Shown one piece after another: positions 32,619-33,082 of a stretch of 33,082 nt of DNA. Source of the stretch: an uncultured Pirellula sp. (lineage in GTDB: Bacteria > Planctomycetota > Planctomycetia > Pirellulales > Pirellulaceae); the NCBI GenBank assembly GCA_903930765.1, contig CAIYZV010000240.1, forward strand, positions 1 to 33,082. Reading direction: 5' to 3'. Both the position numbers and the translations under genes were made by a program. A model generated the notes under the pieces. That model was not told the origin of the DNA, made no database searches, and worked only from the letters and a program-made list of their open reading frames with translations. Numbering within the stretch: the stretch's first letter is position 1; every line of letters begins with the position of its first letter.

Positions 32619-32815
32619 GATTCGCCGCTCGAGTTCACCTAGATTTCGATCTCGCAGTTCGGATTCTGCACCGCGGAAAGGTACCTCAAGGAACCAGCCA
32701 AGCCGGCAAAGTCTCCGGTCTCCGCAAGCTTTTCCGGCGATTCTATGGAGAAAAGGCTGGCGTTTCCGGTCGTAGGGACTTCAACAATCCGCCTTTTCCG
32801 TTCCCCAATTGCATG

Positions 32816-32821
32816 TACACT
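32816..32821 (+). promoter_or_regulatory. Possible -10 element of the metK promoter
   Basis: TACACT (4/6) lies about 16-17 bp downstream of a poor -35 (TTTTCC, 32794-32799). If used, transcription would start near 32828, just before the structured leader. Weak on sequence alone. Confidence 0.35.
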
Positions 32822-32836
32822 ATGAAGTTCAGTCGG

Positions 32837-32925
32837 AGAGCGCTAGCGAGTCGCATCGCTCTGCTCGGCGGTGCGACTGCTGAGCTTTCAAGACCACGGA
32901 CCTTTTGTTGTTCCCTCCTGGGAGG
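32837..32925 (+). promoter_or_regulatory. Structured metK leader RNA: two kissing hairpins plus an SD hairpin
   Basis: Hairpin 1 is AGAGCG (32837-32842) with CGCTCT (32857-32862). Hairpin 2 abuts it: GCTCGGC (32863-32869) with GCTGAGC (32879-32885), one G-U pair. Loop 1 contains AGTCGCA (32849-32855) and loop 2 contains TGCGACT (32872-32878), a perfect 7-base match, so the loops can kiss. Alternatively hairpin 1 and the loop pairing form an H-type pseudoknot. Downstream, the SD GGGAGGA (32920-32926) can pair with CCTC/CCTCC (32914-32918). Such a leader before metK would fit control by SAM or a related metabolite, but the fold does not match the SAM or SAH riboswitch consensus I remember. Confidence 0.55.
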
Positions 32926-32933
32926 ATTTTTCG

Positions 32934-33082
32934 GTGGCATCAGGCAAGTATGTTTTCACAAGTGAATCGGTTTCCATGGGTCACCCAGATAAACTGGCGG
33001 ACCGCATTTCGGACAGTGTCCTCGACGCTCTCTTGGCACAAGACCCCACGAGCCGTGTCGCTTGCGAAACCGTGGTTACAAC
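32934..33082 (+). CDS. metK: S-adenosylmethionine synthetase MetK, N-terminal part
   Basis: The frame opens with GTG at 32934, seven bases after GGGAGGA, and runs off the right edge (49 codons). It reads [20 protein letters not shown] followed by [10 protein letters not shown] and ends in ACETVVT, the characteristic MetK N-terminus with the His-Pro-Asp-Lys that contacts ATP phosphates and the Glu of C-E-T. MetK makes SAM from ATP and methionine. The remaining domains are outside the window. Confidence 0.97.
   Translation, partial: MASGKYVFTSESVSMGHPDKLADRISDSVLDALLAQDPTSRVACETVVT

Larger units (their letters stand above)
32619..32933. other. Divergent region carrying the metK leader
   Basis: This 315-bp gap separates the ICMT-like gene (-) from metK (+). 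Its right part (32816-32933) holds the metK promoter candidate, a structured leader and the SD. In the left part (32619-32790) I see no gene and no repeat array. Confidence 0.6.

Noticed and set aside
32837-32933. Assignment of the metK leader to a known SAM or SAH riboswitch
   Set aside because: I could not find the conserved core sequences I remember for those classes, and a covariance-model search is not possible here.
32743-32940. Minus-strand 65-codon frame over the metK start
   Set aside because: It is antisense to the metK leader and start, which have an SD and a conserved protein product.

Overview
The window looks like chromosomal DNA of a planctomycete, probably of the Pirellulaceae group (inference from gene content, not from a marker gene). 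Signs are: a secreted protein with an SHD1 domain (24106-25575); a small protein ending in the HRRR..LGYH pattern I associate with planctomycetes (17907-18161); a large family-like secreted protein with macroglobulin-type domains (1051-7740); a transmembrane Ser/Thr kinase; moderate GC; frequent GTG/TTG starts; and many genes with poor Shine-Dalgarno (SD) sites. I see no phage, insertion sequence, integrase or CRISPR array. Most of the content is housekeeping plus envelope and signalling genes.

Layout. 1-85 (-) is the start of a secreted-protein gene that leaves the window on the left, with its own promoter. 86-1050 is gene-free and rich in short tandem repeats. 1051-7740 (-) is the 2229-aa macroglobulin-like secreted protein. 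8122-8490 (+) is a small Hpt-like helical protein, convergent with der (8612-10249, -). 10362-11387 (-) is a TraB/TIKI-family protein. 11660-17035 (+) is an efflux cassette: TetR regulator, membrane fusion protein and RND pump. rsmE follows at 17078-17854 (+). 17907-19047 (-) holds the small planctomycete-type protein, a tRNA-Leu(GAG) and a lone response regulator. 19382-19795 (+) is a small exported protein and 19921-21822 (+) a Ser/Thr kinase. argB-argF (22093-23965, +) are separated by one base and preceded by a promoter and an intrinsic terminator that could be an attenuator. 24106-25575 (-) is the SHD1 protein. A sensor histidine kinase with a CXXCH motif (26076-28022, +) is followed by rph (28056-28760, +). 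Uup-type ABC-F (28849-30669, -), a SnoaL/DUF4440-type exported protein (31030-31587, -) and an isoprenylcysteine-methyltransferase-like membrane protein (31854-32618, -) follow. The window ends in the start of metK (32934-33082, +).

The most interesting non-coding element is the metK leader. Two abutting hairpins (32837-32862 and 32863-32885) have loops with a perfect 7-base complementarity, so they can form a kissing-loop or pseudoknot fold just upstream of an SD that is itself in a small hairpin. This is what a cis-regulatory RNA (possibly SAM-responsive) would look like, and I cannot match it to a riboswitch class I know.

The other window-wide signal is an unusual density of short tandem duplications. 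Inside genes the units are 15, 18 or 21 bp and keep the frame, mostly adding 5-aa repeats in linkers and tails. Between genes several arrays use 16-bp units (738-785, 13683-13762, 30689-30752), with 7-, 17-, 19- and 20-bp arrays elsewhere. This suggests recent replication slippage filtered by selection for reading frame.
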